A DNA stretch of 64,000 bases from Acinetobacter sp. CFCC 10889 (lineage in GTDB: Bacteria; Pseudomonadota; Gammaproteobacteria; Pseudomonadales; Moraxellaceae): NCBI RefSeq assembly GCF_003268395.1, contig NZ_LQXQ01000002.1, forward strand, positions 1-64,000, given 5' to 3'. Shown here piece by piece: positions 37,145 through 45,640 of this stretch. The position numbers were made by a program, and so were the translations under genes. Under the pieces are notes generated by a model. The model was not told the origin of the DNA. It ran no database searches and worked only from the letters and a program-made list of their open reading frames with translations. Each line of letters starts with the position of its first letter. The stretch's first letter is position 1.

Positions 37145-37608
37145 CCTCATCCCTCCTGTCTGCTCGACAAAAACCCTATTGTTTTGGTCTAGATTGCGTG
37201 GTTGATCCTTACCATAGCAAATTATTATTTCAAATGCAAATACCTCTATTATCTTAGATAAATGTGACATAATTATGACAATTTAATTTTAAGTATTTAT
37301 TTTAAAAATGCTTAGAATTCGATAATAGCTCAATGTGTCTGATATATCACAAGTATTGCATGGATTTAACATACAGTATTGTTTATGTAATAGAAAGAGG
37401 AGATAGATGAAAGTCTATGAACCTCGAGTCAGACAAAAAATAGAAAAATGATGTTGTATGTACATTTATTTATATTGTGTGAGTCGATGAGCTGTATCGT
37501 TTTAGATTGTGTGCAAGCAATAAAAGCCCGTTGGGTAAACGCAACAATTATTGGGTGCTGTTAAAATCTATATTTGGGTAAAATAAGACCTTAGAACAAT
37601 CATCAAAA
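37145..37608. other. Intergenic region with a possible coupled leader ORF pair
   Basis: The plus strand, antisense to the flanking genes, holds a 14-codon ORF at 37407-37451 (MKVYEPRVRQKIEK) with an AGGAG four bases upstream of its ATG. Its TGA overlaps by one base the ATG of a 37-codon ORF (37451-37564, MLYVHLFILCES...). The good ribosome site and coupled arrangement are suggestive, but no product is recognised. Confidence 0.3.
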
Positions 37609-38901
37609 CTATTTTTTAACTTTGTCGATCACAACGAAAATTACTAAAACCACGCAAGAGGGAATAAGCCATGCAAGATTTTGTGCATTGAGTGGTAAGT
37701 GTTGAATTGCATCAGGCAAAATATCAGCAAAAGCAGTCACTTTAATGCCTTCGATAATTCCGAAAATAAATGAAATCGCGGTAACTGGTGCGATGACTAA
37801 ACGTGGATTTTTAAAGTATTTCCAGAAAAAGCTCAACATAATCACCACAATCGCAGGTGGGTAAATTGCACTGAGTACAGGTACAGATACTGCAATGAGT
37901 TTGGTTAAGCCTAAGTTTGAAATAACTAAAGAAAAAGCAACGAGAATAAACACTAGAATTTTATAAGGAATTTTAGTGAGTAAGGAGAAATATTCAGCAC
38001 AAGCACAGGTTAAGCCAATTGCTGTCACCATGCAGGCAAGGAAAATTAAAGCCGTAAGGAATAAAGAACCTAAGTCACCAAAAGCATGTTGCACATAGGC
38101 ATGCAGGATCACTGCGCCATTACTTGCATTAGGGGCAACTTCATGGCTGCCTAGTCCGAGTTTAAATAAACTAAGATAAACTAAAGTTAAACCAACACCT
38201 GAAATCAAGCTGGCTATTACAGCATATTTGGTAATCAATTTCGGATCATTGACACCACGTGAACGGATTGCGTGAATGATCACGATCCCAAACACTAAAG
38301 CGCCGAGGGTATCCATGGTGAGATAGCCATTTACAAAACCTTCTGATACAGGGCTTGTGACATAACCATCAATCGCTGGTGGAATAAAGCCTGCAGGAAT
38401 GACAAATGCTGCAATTCCTAAAATTGCCAATGAAATAATTTTCAATGGTGCAAGAATGTGACCAACTGTATCGAGTAATTTATTTGGGTAAAGTGAAACC
38501 AATGTCACAAATGCGAAATAGATAACACTATAAATCAGCAAGCTAGTACTTGAGTTGCCAAAATAAGAGGAGAAGCCTATTTCATAGGAGACTGTTGCAG
38601 TACGGGGTGTGGCAAACAGTGGACCAACTGAAAGATAGCAAACAACGGTCAGGAGTAAACTTGCGATTTTACCTAAAGGTGAGCTAAGAATGGCAATTGA
38701 GCCCTCAGTTTTTGAGAGCGCCATAATGGTGATAACAGGCAGACCAACAGCAGTGATCAAGAATCCAAATGCTGCTAACCACACATGCTCACCTGCTTGT
38801 TGTGCAACAATAGGTGGAAAGATAATATTGCCCGCCCCAATAAATAAGGCGAAAGTCATGAACCCTAAAGCAATAATATCCTTGGTACGGAGATTAGTCA
38901 T
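37609..38901 (-). CDS. brnQ: Branched-chain amino acid transporter (LIV-II)
   Basis: A 430-residue inner-membrane carrier with about 12 hydrophobic segments. N-terminal signature [30 protein letters not shown] is diagnostic of the LIVCS family; [18 protein letters not shown] and [17 protein letters not shown] also match. It imports leucine, isoleucine and valine with a cation, probably sodium. It is functionally consistent with the leucine catabolic block in this window, but lies 20 kb from it. Confidence 0.93.
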   Translation of the reverse strand: MTNLRTKDIIALGFMTFALFIGAGNIIFPPIVAQQAGEHVWLAAFGFLITAVGLPVITIMALSKTEGSIAILSSPLGKIASLLLTVVCYLSVGPLFATPRTATVSYEIGFSSYFGNSSTSLLIYSVIYFAFVTLVSLYPNKLLDTVGHILAPLKIISLAILGIAAFVIPAGFIPPAIDGYVTSPVSEGFVNGYLTMDTLGALVFGIVIIHAIRSRGVNDPKLITKYAVIASLISGVGLTLVYLSLFKLGLGSHEVAPNASNGAVILHAYVQHAFGDLGSLFLTALIFLACMVTAIGLTCACAEYFSLLTKIPYKILVFILVAFSLVISNLGLTKLIAVSVPVLSAIYPPAIVVIMLSFFWKYFKNPRLVIAPVTAISFIFGIIEGIKVTAFADILPDAIQHLPLNAQNLAWLIPSCVVLVIFVVIDKVKK

Positions 38902-39240
38902 AGGAGATGTGGCGTTACAAAAAACTGTAGATTTTAGGGGAAAAGTTGAGTGTTTTGTATTTTATTTTATAAAACGTATGAAATTTAATTATAGAAATAT
39001 TCAAGTTTAAAGCGTTCAGTGTATTTATCTGAATGAAAACAATATACTTTTTCCTAAAATGTTTTTGTGAATTTATTTTAAATATTTGAATTATTTTATT
39101 TTTAATCGTGCTTATAATGAGCGCTTTTCGTATAGGATTTAGTGTTCTCATAAAGGAGAATGACTGAATTTCATCATACAGATTGCCCATTTTTTAGAGT
39201 TAAGGCATATAATAAACGCTTACATTTGAGGACAGAAGAC
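38902..39240. other. Divergent region brnQ / map
   Basis: About 340 bp, AT-rich, with the brnQ and map promoters. An open frame on the minus strand here has a composition like random AT-rich DNA, so I give no gene. Confidence 0.4.
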
Positions 39241-40035
39241 ATGAAAGCTTCAACTATCACAATTAAAACAGAACACGATCTTGAAAAGTTAAGGGTGTCT
39301 GGGCGTTTGGCAGCACAGGTTTTAGAAATGATAGGTCAATATGTAAAAGCGGGTGTGAGTACGGAATACTTAGACGATATTTGTAATGATTTTATTGTCA
39401 ATACATTGAAAGTGATTCCTGCCAATGTGGGTTATTATGGTTACACTAAAACGACCTGTATTTCGCCAAATGAAGTCGTGTGCCATGGTATTCCATCTGC
39501 AAAAACCATTTTAAAAGAAGGTGATATCATTAATATTGATGTCGCGATTATTAAAGATGGCTATTTTGGTGATACCAGTCGTATGTATTATGTGGGAGAG
39601 GTGAGTCCTGCAGCGAAAAAATTGGTTGAAACTACATATGAAGCAATGGTTGCAGGAATTCATGCCGTAAAACCTGATGCGACACTTGGTGATATTGGCT
39701 ATGCGATCCAATCTGTTGCACATCGTGAAGGTTATAGCATTGTTCGTGAGTATTGTGGTCATGGTATTGGAAAGGTTTATCATGAGCAACCGAATGTCTT
39801 GCATTATGGTCAACCTGGGCAAGGTTTGAAACTGAAAAAAGGCATGGTTTTTACCATTGAACCAATGATCAATGCTGGTAAGGCAGGGGTTAAAGAATTA
39901 AATGATGGTTGGACTGTGGTGACTAAAGATCGTTCTTTAACTGCACAATGGGAACATATGGTCTATGTAACTGATACTGGTTTTGAATTACTTTCACCTT
40001 GGCCTGAAGGTACAGGGACTTATCCTGAAATCTAA
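39241..40035 (+). CDS. map: Methionine aminopeptidase type I
   Basis: 264 residues from the ATG at 39241, which has GAGGA upstream; the longer frame to 39160 lacks family similarity. It removes the initiator Met from new proteins. The five metal ligands are visible: Asp in INIDVAI and in GDTSRMY, His in EYCGHGIGKVYHEQP, Glu in FTIEPMIN and Glu in AQWEHMVYV. The His in VCHGIPS is the conserved substrate residue. It is not next to rpsB, unlike many map genes, so it may be a second copy. Confidence 0.92.
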   Translation: MKASTITIKTEHDLEKLRVSGRLAAQVLEMIGQYVKAGVSTEYLDDICNDFIVNTLKVIPANVGYYGYTKTTCISPNEVVCHGIPSAKTILKEGDIINIDVAIIKDGYFGDTSRMYYVGEVSPAAKKLVETTYEAMVAGIHAVKPDATLGDIGYAIQSVAHREGYSIVREYCGHGIGKVYHEQPNVLHYGQPGQGLKLKKGMVFTIEPMINAGKAGVKELNDGWTVVTKDRSLTAQWEHMVYVTDTGFELLSPWPEGTGTYPEI

Positions 40036-40386
40036 AACTAAAGTCTAATAAGATGGGTGTTTAAAGTTTGATTTTATGTTTTACATCTCATTTTATTTTT
40101 TATTTAAGATTTAGGTTCTGGTTTTTATCAAATTTTAAAATTTATTGATTGTTTTTAGGTCTAATATTATCGTTTTTAAGTATTTGTTTATTTATCAAGC
40201 AAAGCTTATTCTTAATCATAGATTCTAGCTGTAGTTTCTTTTTAATGTTTTTAAGTTTTCAAGCTTACCCATCCTAGGGTAAGCTTTTTTTTGTCTGCTT
40301 GTTGGGGATAGTTCAATTGTGTATTTTTTTCAATAGTATTTGGAGTATATTAAAATTATTCATAAATAATACTAAAGAATGATGTA
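40036..40386. other. Long 3' region after map ending in a strong terminator
   Basis: The stop of map is followed by about 225 bp with no coding frame before a very good terminator (40261-40292). Either map has a long 3' UTR or a small RNA ends at that terminator. The last 95 bp are the upstream region of the DUF4274-like gene. Confidence 0.4.
40261..40292 (+). terminator. Strong Rho-independent terminator
   Basis: A 10-bp stem AAGCTTACCC / GGGTAAGCTT with a 6-nt loop is followed by six T. It is the strongest plus-strand terminator in this part of the window. Confidence 0.85.
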
Positions 40387-40962
40387 ATGAAAAAAATTAC
40401 CATGAACCAATTGGAGTTGCTGATCCAATTTGTTTGGAGTGAATATTTGCATCAGGCATCTTCTGAAGATTTATACCAATCTGTCATCAGTTGCAACTGG
40501 GATAGTAATAATCACTTGTTAGATTGGATTATGCAAGATCAAACAGTAGATCAAGCGGTGATTTTAGCTGTTTATTGGATGAGTGATCCAACTTTTGCAA
40601 AGCGGTATATGCATAGAGAGGATGTGTTGGCTAAAGATAGTTGGTATGTTAATAATTTTGATTTTATTGAAAATTTGGAAGAAAAGTATATTAGAAATTT
40701 TTGGCACAATAATGAAATTGCGTTCAATCCAGCGCATGATCAAGATGGTGTGGATTGGACAATGACGTATGATAAATCAAAGGTTCTTCGTCCTATTTCT
40801 GAAAAAATGTTTATTGCATTAACTGGCAAAAAAATGTATCGAGATGAAAATTTTCAGGAAGGTCTGACGAAGTCATGGAATTCTAAAATTTGGATGATAT
40901 TTGATGAACATGAAATTGTATTTACAGAGCATGCTCATCAACACAATCGATCAAAATCTTAA
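40387..40962 (+). CDS. DUF4274-like protein
   Basis: 191 residues. The N-terminal half (LYQSVISCNWDSNNHLLDWIMQDQTVDQAVILAVYWMSDPTF) has the pattern of DUF4274: a 'NWDxxxxxLxWI...D.A..L.YW' module. The second half is acidic, rich in aromatic residues and has no clear motif. No signal or membrane segment. Some DUF4274 proteins lie in toxin-immunity loci, but none of the neighbours here is a toxin. A second ATG five codons in (40402) is an alternative start. Function unknown. Confidence 0.65.
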   Translation: MKKITMNQLELLIQFVWSEYLHQASSEDLYQSVISCNWDSNNHLLDWIMQDQTVDQAVILAVYWMSDPTFAKRYMHREDVLAKDSWYVNNFDFIENLEEKYIRNFWHNNEIAFNPAHDQDGVDWTMTYDKSKVLRPISEKMFIALTGKKMYRDENFQEGLTKSWNSKIWMIFDEHEIVFTEHAHQHNRSKS

Positions 40963-40978
40963 ATTGGTTGGAGTGGGT

Positions 40979-42152
40979 TTAGTTTTTGGCTCTAAATTTA
41001 AAAATCAATGATACAACTAAACCAAAGAGTAAGCCCCAAAAAGCAGAGCCAATACCAAAAAATTGCACGCCTGAGGCACTAAATAAAAAAAGTGAGTAGA
41101 GCTGCTTCACGATCTTCTATAGAGTGAAAGGCGATAGCGATATTGTGGCTGATCGTGCCAAATAGAGCAATGCCTGCGAGGGCGGTAATAAATAAATGGG
41201 GAAATGACATCAAAATACTGGTGAGTGTTGCTGCAAACAATCCCATGATGATGTAAAAAATGCCGCAACTCATACCTGCGATGTAGCGTTTTGAAGGATC
41301 AGGGTGAACTTGATTGTCTAAGCTAATCGCAGCACTAATTGCAGCAATATTGACACTAAAACACCCAAAGGGCGCAAGAACTACTTGAGTTAGACCTGTC
41401 CAACCGATTAAATGTTTGACATGTGGTTGGTAGCCATAACTTTTAATCATGGCAAGCCCTGGCAGGTATTGTGATGCCATATTAATGACAAATAAAGGCA
41501 ATGCTAAGCCTAAAAGTGCAGACCATGTAAATTCAGGTTTCATCCAAATCGGTTGTGCTAATGCTAAGTGAATATTGGTGGTTTTAAACTCCATAAATAA
41601 TGGACAAATCATCACACCTAAAATCACTGTAATGACAATGCAATAACGTGGAAATAGGTGTTTGCTGATGATATAAACTGCTAAAATAGAAAGAATAAAG
41701 CCCCAGTCATTTTGCATGCTGGCAAATATTGCAATACCAAACTTAAGTAATACACCTGCAAGCATGGCACTAGTCAGACTTTGTGGAATATAAGTCAGCA
41801 CTTTCTCAAAAATGCCTAAAAAGCCTAAAACAGCCGTCAGTAAGCCACAAATTAAAAATGCACCGATCGCCTCATATAAGCTATAACCACTACCCGATGC
41901 TAAGATTAGCGCTAGTCCCGCAGTTGACCATGAGGTTGCAACAGGATATTTAAATTTCCAAGATAAAAATAAACCACATGAGCCAATCGCTAAGCCTAAT
42001 GCCCAAAACCAAGAGGTGATCTGTGCTGAATTTGCCCCTAAAAGTTGTGCAGCTTGAATGACCAAAACAGAAGAAACACTGATTCCAACTAAAAAGGTAA
42101 TAAAGCCTGCAAATACCGCAGGAATAGAGAAATCTTGGAGGAGTTTTTGCAT
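40979..42152 (-). pseudogene. benE: benE: benzoate/proton symporter, frameshifted near C-terminus
   Basis: A BenE-family transporter with about 12 membrane segments (FAGFITFLVGISVSSVLVIQAA; CFSVNIAAISAAISL; GTISHNIAIAFHSIEDREAALLTF). As written the frame ends at 41079 after LLTFFI, about 30 residues short. A run of seven A at 41085-41091 (T on the coding strand) would give LTFLFSASGVQFFGIGSAFWGLLFGLVVSLIFKF if one base fewer, extending to a TAA at 40979-40981 for about 390 residues, the normal family length. The family imports benzoate-like acids. No ben catabolic genes adjoin. Sequencing error or a true mutation; see findings. Confidence 0.85.
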
Positions 42153-42279
42153 AATCCGTTGCTAAAATGGTGAGGTGATCTGAAAAGTATGTAAATCATA
42201 CACCTTTGTAAGATTGATCAAAACTAAAAATAAATGAATAATTCTCAGTATGCGAATATTGGATAGGTTTTTAAGTGAT

Positions 42280-42930
42280 TTACATGGTGGAAAATGCAAG
42301 TTTTAAACCAAAGCCACAAAATAATAGCCCAACAACAGCAACACCGACAGCAGCGATTTTATAACGGCGGTTGAAAAAATGTGCCAATTTAAAACCCGAA
42401 AAAATCAAAATACTTAAATACAGCATACTGGTGATCTGCACGATTACAGATAAAATTGCAAAGCTAATTGCGGGATAAGGATAATGAGGATCTACAAACT
42501 GAATAAAGAAAGAGAGATAAAATAAAATCGCTTTTGGATTGAGTAAGCTGATGGTCAGTGCAGTACGAAAAGGGTGTACGTGTTGTGATTCAGTTGTTTC
42601 AGAAGAATTAATTTTGGTATTTTGTACATTGCGCCATGTATGGTAACTAGCAATGATCAAGCGTATACCAAGATAAGACAGATAAGTTGCACCCACAATT
42701 TTCAGTAAAATAAATAACCATGGAAAAGTATGGAGTAATGACGCTGCACCCAGAATGGTACATAAAATCAGGATTAAATCACCTGTAAATACCCCCAAAG
42801 CTGCCAGATAGCCGACTTTGATCCCAAAGCGAGAAGCAATGGACATGGTATAGAGTGAGTTTGGACCAGGTAAAATGACAATGAAAATTGTACCAATAAT
42901 AAAGGTGACAATATCGGTAATACCAAACAC
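42280..42930 (-). CDS. LysE/RhtB-family exporter
   Basis: A 216-residue inner-membrane protein with six hydrophobic segments. Family signature near the start: FIIGTIFIVILPGPNSLYTMSIASRFGIKVGYLAALGVFTGDL. Middle part ALTISLLNPKAILFYLSFFIQFV is also typical. These carriers export amino acids (lysine, threonine, homoserine) or similar solutes. Its start codon is GTG. It resembles the leucine-exporter LeuE sub-group. It stands between benE and transaldolase, all on the minus strand, but with wide gaps and a terminator between it and tal. Confidence 0.85.
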   Translation of the reverse strand: MFGITDIVTFIIGTIFIVILPGPNSLYTMSIASRFGIKVGYLAALGVFTGDLILILCTILGAASLLHTFPWLFILLKIVGATYLSYLGIRLIIASYHTWRNVQNTKINSSETTESQHVHPFRTALTISLLNPKAILFYLSFFIQFVDPHYPYPAISFAILSVIVQITSMLYLSILIFSGFKLAHFFNRRYKIAAVGVAVVGLLFCGFGLKLAFSTM

Positions 42931-42987
42931 AGGCAGCTCACTTTATAGCAGAGTTTAGAATGAGGGGAATATAACAAAAGATAAAAA

Positions 42988-43017
42988 ACCGAGTTGGATT
43001 ATAAGCCCAAACTCGGT
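42988..43017 (-). terminator. Terminator of transaldolase
   Basis: A stem ACCGAGTT / AACTCGGT with a 14-nt loop; on the minus strand it is followed by five T. It is 40 bp past the tal stop. Confidence 0.75.
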
Positions 43018-43056
43018 GGTTTTACATCAGAATAAATGCTAAATTTATTTTAAAAC

Positions 43057-44046
43057 TTAGGCTTGAATCTCTGCATCTAAGCCAAAAGATTGGCGTAATA
43101 ATGTTTGTAATTGCTCACGTGCTTTGATGAAACCATCAATACCAGACTGTAACAATTGGAACGCCATTAAATCATGTTGCAATTCTTGTTTAAACTGCGC
43201 TTCATCCAATGCTGTATAAACATGCTCTTGATGTGCATGTGCATGATTTTCTGAAATTTGTGCAGTCACTGTACGGGTATCTTGTTCAAGCTGTTGTAAT
43301 AAACTTGGTGCAACAGTGAGTAGGTCACAACCTGCTAAGCCAAGCACTTGGTCAACACTACGGAAACTTGCACCCATCACTTCAGTTTTAATGTCATGCT
43401 GTTTGTAGAAATGATAAATTTGTTTTACAGAAAGTACACCAGGGTCTTTCTCAATTGGGTAATGATCGACATTTTCAGCTTTTTTGTACCAATCTAAAAT
43501 ACGGCCAACAAAAGGTGAGATCAAAGTGACATTGGCATCCGCACAGGCTTTGGCTTGATGTAAACCAAACAATAAAGTTAAATTACAATGAATGCCTTCA
43601 GCTTCCAACGCCTTTGCAGCTTGAATACCTTCCCAAGTTGAAGCGATCTTGATCAAAATACGCTTTTGATCTACGCCATATTCTTTATATAAAGCCAATA
43701 ATTCTTTGGCTTTAGTAATAGTGGCTTCAGTATCATAAGACAATGCAGCATCGACTTCAGTGGAAACACGACCTTCAACAATTTTTAAAATTTCAGCACC
43801 TAACTTGACGGTTAAAATATCAATGGTGCGCTCAACCAATTGATCTGCTGTATAACCTTCTTTTTTTGCTTGAAAATATGCCGATTCAATCAGTTCTTTA
43901 CTTTCAGGCTGTTGTGCTGCTGCGGTAATCAACGATGGATTGGTCGTTGCATCTAAAGGGCGAAACTGTTGAATCGCAGTTAAATCACCTGTATCGGCAA
44001 CAATAGTGGTGAGTTGTTTTAGTTGCTCTAATGCTGATTGTGTCAT
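43057..44046 (-). CDS. tal: Transaldolase
   Basis: A 329-residue TalB-type transaldolase of the pentose phosphate pathway (sedoheptulose-7-P + glyceraldehyde-3-P to erythrose-4-P + fructose-6-P). Signatures: DATTNPSLI near residue 28, and KRILIKIASTWEGIQAAKALE with the Schiff-base Lys at about 133. NLTLLFGLHQAKACADANVTLISPFVGRILDWYKK and TEVMGASFRSVDQVLGLAGCDLLTV complete the family pattern. It is the classical 310-330 residue subfamily. Single gene with its own terminator. Confidence 0.95.
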   Translation of the reverse strand: MTQSALEQLKQLTTIVADTGDLTAIQQFRPLDATTNPSLITAAAQQPESKELIESAYFQAKKEGYTADQLVERTIDILTVKLGAEILKIVEGRVSTEVDAALSYDTEATITKAKELLALYKEYGVDQKRILIKIASTWEGIQAAKALEAEGIHCNLTLLFGLHQAKACADANVTLISPFVGRILDWYKKAENVDHYPIEKDPGVLSVKQIYHFYKQHDIKTEVMGASFRSVDQVLGLAGCDLLTVAPSLLQQLEQDTRTVTAQISENHAHAHQEHVYTALDEAQFKQELQHDLMAFQLLQSGIDGFIKAREQLQTLLRQSFGLDAEIQA

Positions 44047-44137
44047 TGCTGTTTAATTCTTAGATAAAAAATACGTGTAACTTTATTTATAACACAATGT
44101 GTTTTCAGCGAAAGTAGTTAAATAGTCGCAATACAAA

Positions 44138-45028
44138 TTATTTTGTATGAATTCGTTGATTTCTGATGTGATCAATCAAAAAACGAGCAGCTTGCCCCAA
44201 ATGACTTTCCCGATTCCATACCAAATCCACATAGTATTCAAACTTTGGTGTGAAATCCGCCAGATTTAAAATTTTCAAATTCTTTTTATATTGACTATTT
44301 TCCTCAAAAATTTGTAGGGGGAGTACACCCCAACCTAAGCCTTGTAAAATCATCGAACAGGCTAAATGATGGTTATCAGTACGCCAGTAATTTTTAGAAT
44401 AGAGCAATTCGGGTTTAAGGCTTTTATCACGACTTGCCACCACGATTTGCCGACTTTGTAAAATATCTTCAAAACTCACCACTTCTTTTTGTGCAAGCGG
44501 AAAATGCTGTGCTGCCACAGGGACTAAAGCCTCCCGTTTAACTTCGACAAATTGTTCACGACTTTCTAAAATTTCACGTTCAAACATAAGGGCGAGTTGC
44601 GCTGTTTGATTGATTAACATTTTTAAAGCATCTTCCTGTGGTGCAGAAAAAATATTGATTTGTAAGGTTGGAAAATGTTCAGCAAGCAGGGCGATATATT
44701 CTGTCCAATCTGTATGTAAAAGCTCAGTTACCACGACAATATTGAGAGAAGTTTCCAAACCGTTGGCTAAAGCAAAAGCTTGTTGTTTCCATTGATTCAT
44801 TTCAATCAGGAGTTGTTCTGTTTTTTCATATAAAACATGTGCTTGTGGTGTGGGAATGGGTTCACGTCCAACCCGTTCAAATAACTTGAGATCTAAATCA
44901 ATTTCTAAATTGGCAATCGACATGCTGACCGCAGAGGGAACTTTACCCAGTTTGCGAGCAGCCGCAGAAAATGAACCACATTCCATCACGGCTTTAAAAA
45001 TGCTGAGTTGTTCTTGGTTAATGTTCAT
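44138..45028 (-). CDS. aceR: LysR-family regulator, probable AceR
   Basis: A 296-residue LysR regulator with the winged helix QLSIFKAVMECGSFSAAARKLGKVPSAVSMSIANLEIDLDLKLFERVGREPIPTPQA. It is divergent from the AceI-type gene and they share a 120-bp promoter region. In A. baumannii AceR activates aceI on binding chlorhexidine. Identity here rests on the divergent context and family, not on an alignment. A T-N11-A palindrome (45065-45077) lies in the shared region. Confidence 0.82.
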   Translation of the reverse strand: MNINQEQLSIFKAVMECGSFSAAARKLGKVPSAVSMSIANLEIDLDLKLFERVGREPIPTPQAHVLYEKTEQLLIEMNQWKQQAFALANGLETSLNIVVVTELLHTDWTEYIALLAEHFPTLQINIFSAPQEDALKMLINQTAQLALMFEREILESREQFVEVKREALVPVAAQHFPLAQKEVVSFEDILQSRQIVVASRDKSLKPELLYSKNYWRTDNHHLACSMILQGLGWGVLPLQIFEENSQYKKNLKILNLADFTPKFEYYVDLVWNRESHLGQAARFLIDHIRNQRIHTK

Positions 45029-45064
45029 GTGATTAGCTCAAGTGTTGAAATTGAATTTAATCTA

Positions 45065-45077
45065 TCAATTTTATTGA
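45065..45077. promoter_or_regulatory. Candidate LysR-type site (AceR operator)
   Basis: TCAAT-TTT-ATTGA is a perfect inverted repeat that fits the LysR T-N11-A rule. It lies in the divergent aceR/aceI promoter region, 37 bp upstream of the aceR ATG and 72 bp upstream of the aceI ATG. Confidence 0.5.
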
Positions 45078-45148
45078 AAGAATCTAACTTTATTATTCAC
45101 TATTATGCACATAAAATCACCCTCATCGAAAATTTTAGAGTATTAAAC

Positions 45149-45571
45149 ATGTTGATTTCCAAGAGAAGGATTATTCATGCGCTCAGCTATGAAATCATCT
45201 TATTGGTGATCATTGCGATTGCATTGAGTTTTATTTTTGAAGTTCCAATGGAAGTGACAGGAACTTTGGGTGTGGCGATGGCAGTTACATCTGTGGTGTG
45301 GAATATGATTTTTAACCATTTTTTTGAGAAATTAGAAAAGCAACATCAGTTTAAAAGAACTGTTGGTGTGCGTATTTTGCATGCGATTGGTTTTGAGGGT
45401 GGTTTGATGTTGGCGACCATTCCGATGGTGGCGTATGCGATGGATATGAGTATTTGGCAAGCAATCTTGCTTGATTTGGGAATGACCTCGTGTATTTTGG
45501 TCTATACCTTTATTTTCCAATGGTGCTATGACACGATTGAAGCACGTTTAGGTTTTCAGCCTGCGCATTGA
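45149..45571 (+). CDS. aceI: PACE-family efflux pump AceI
   Basis: 140 residues from the ATG at 45149 (MLISKRRIIHALSYEIILL); the longer frame to 45008 overlaps aceR and is not similar. It has four membrane helices in two tandem repeats. The essential acidic residue Glu15 is present in SYE. PACE signature parts: RRIIHALSYEIILLVIIAI, VWNMIFNHFFEKLE and RILHAIGFEGGLMLATIPM plus LVYTFIFQWCYDTIE. AceI pumps chlorhexidine, and short-chain diamines, by proton antiport in the inner membrane. Confidence 0.92.
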   Translation: MLISKRRIIHALSYEIILLVIIAIALSFIFEVPMEVTGTLGVAMAVTSVVWNMIFNHFFEKLEKQHQFKRTVGVRILHAIGFEGGLMLATIPMVAYAMDMSIWQAILLDLGMTSCILVYTFIFQWCYDTIEARLGFQPAH

Positions 45572-45581
45572 TGGATGGCTT

Positions 45582-45617
45582 ATACTCAAAATGAGTGAGT
45601 TCACTCATTTTGAGTAT
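45582..45617. terminator. Bidirectional hairpin after aceI
   Basis: A perfect 16-bp stem, TACTCAAAATGAGTGA / TCACTCATTTTGAGTA, with a 2-nt loop. It lies between aceI and the convergent 45641 gene. The T-run is short. Confidence 0.65.
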
Positions 45618-45640
45618 TTAGAGGGTATCAAGGGAAATAG

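Noticed and set aside
37145-37270. Long N-terminal extension of the 36899 small membrane protein
   Set aside because: The internal ATG at 37144 has a perfect AGGAGG at ideal spacing, while the extension has no protein-like character.
38915-39190. 91-codon minus-strand frame between brnQ and map
   Set aside because: The composition (Ile, Lys, Asn, Phe) is what random AT-rich DNA gives, and it covers the promoter region of both genes.
45008-45148. Long N-terminal extension of AceI
   Set aside because: It overlaps aceR and the shared promoter; the ATG at 45149 places the essential glutamate at position 15 as in known AceI.
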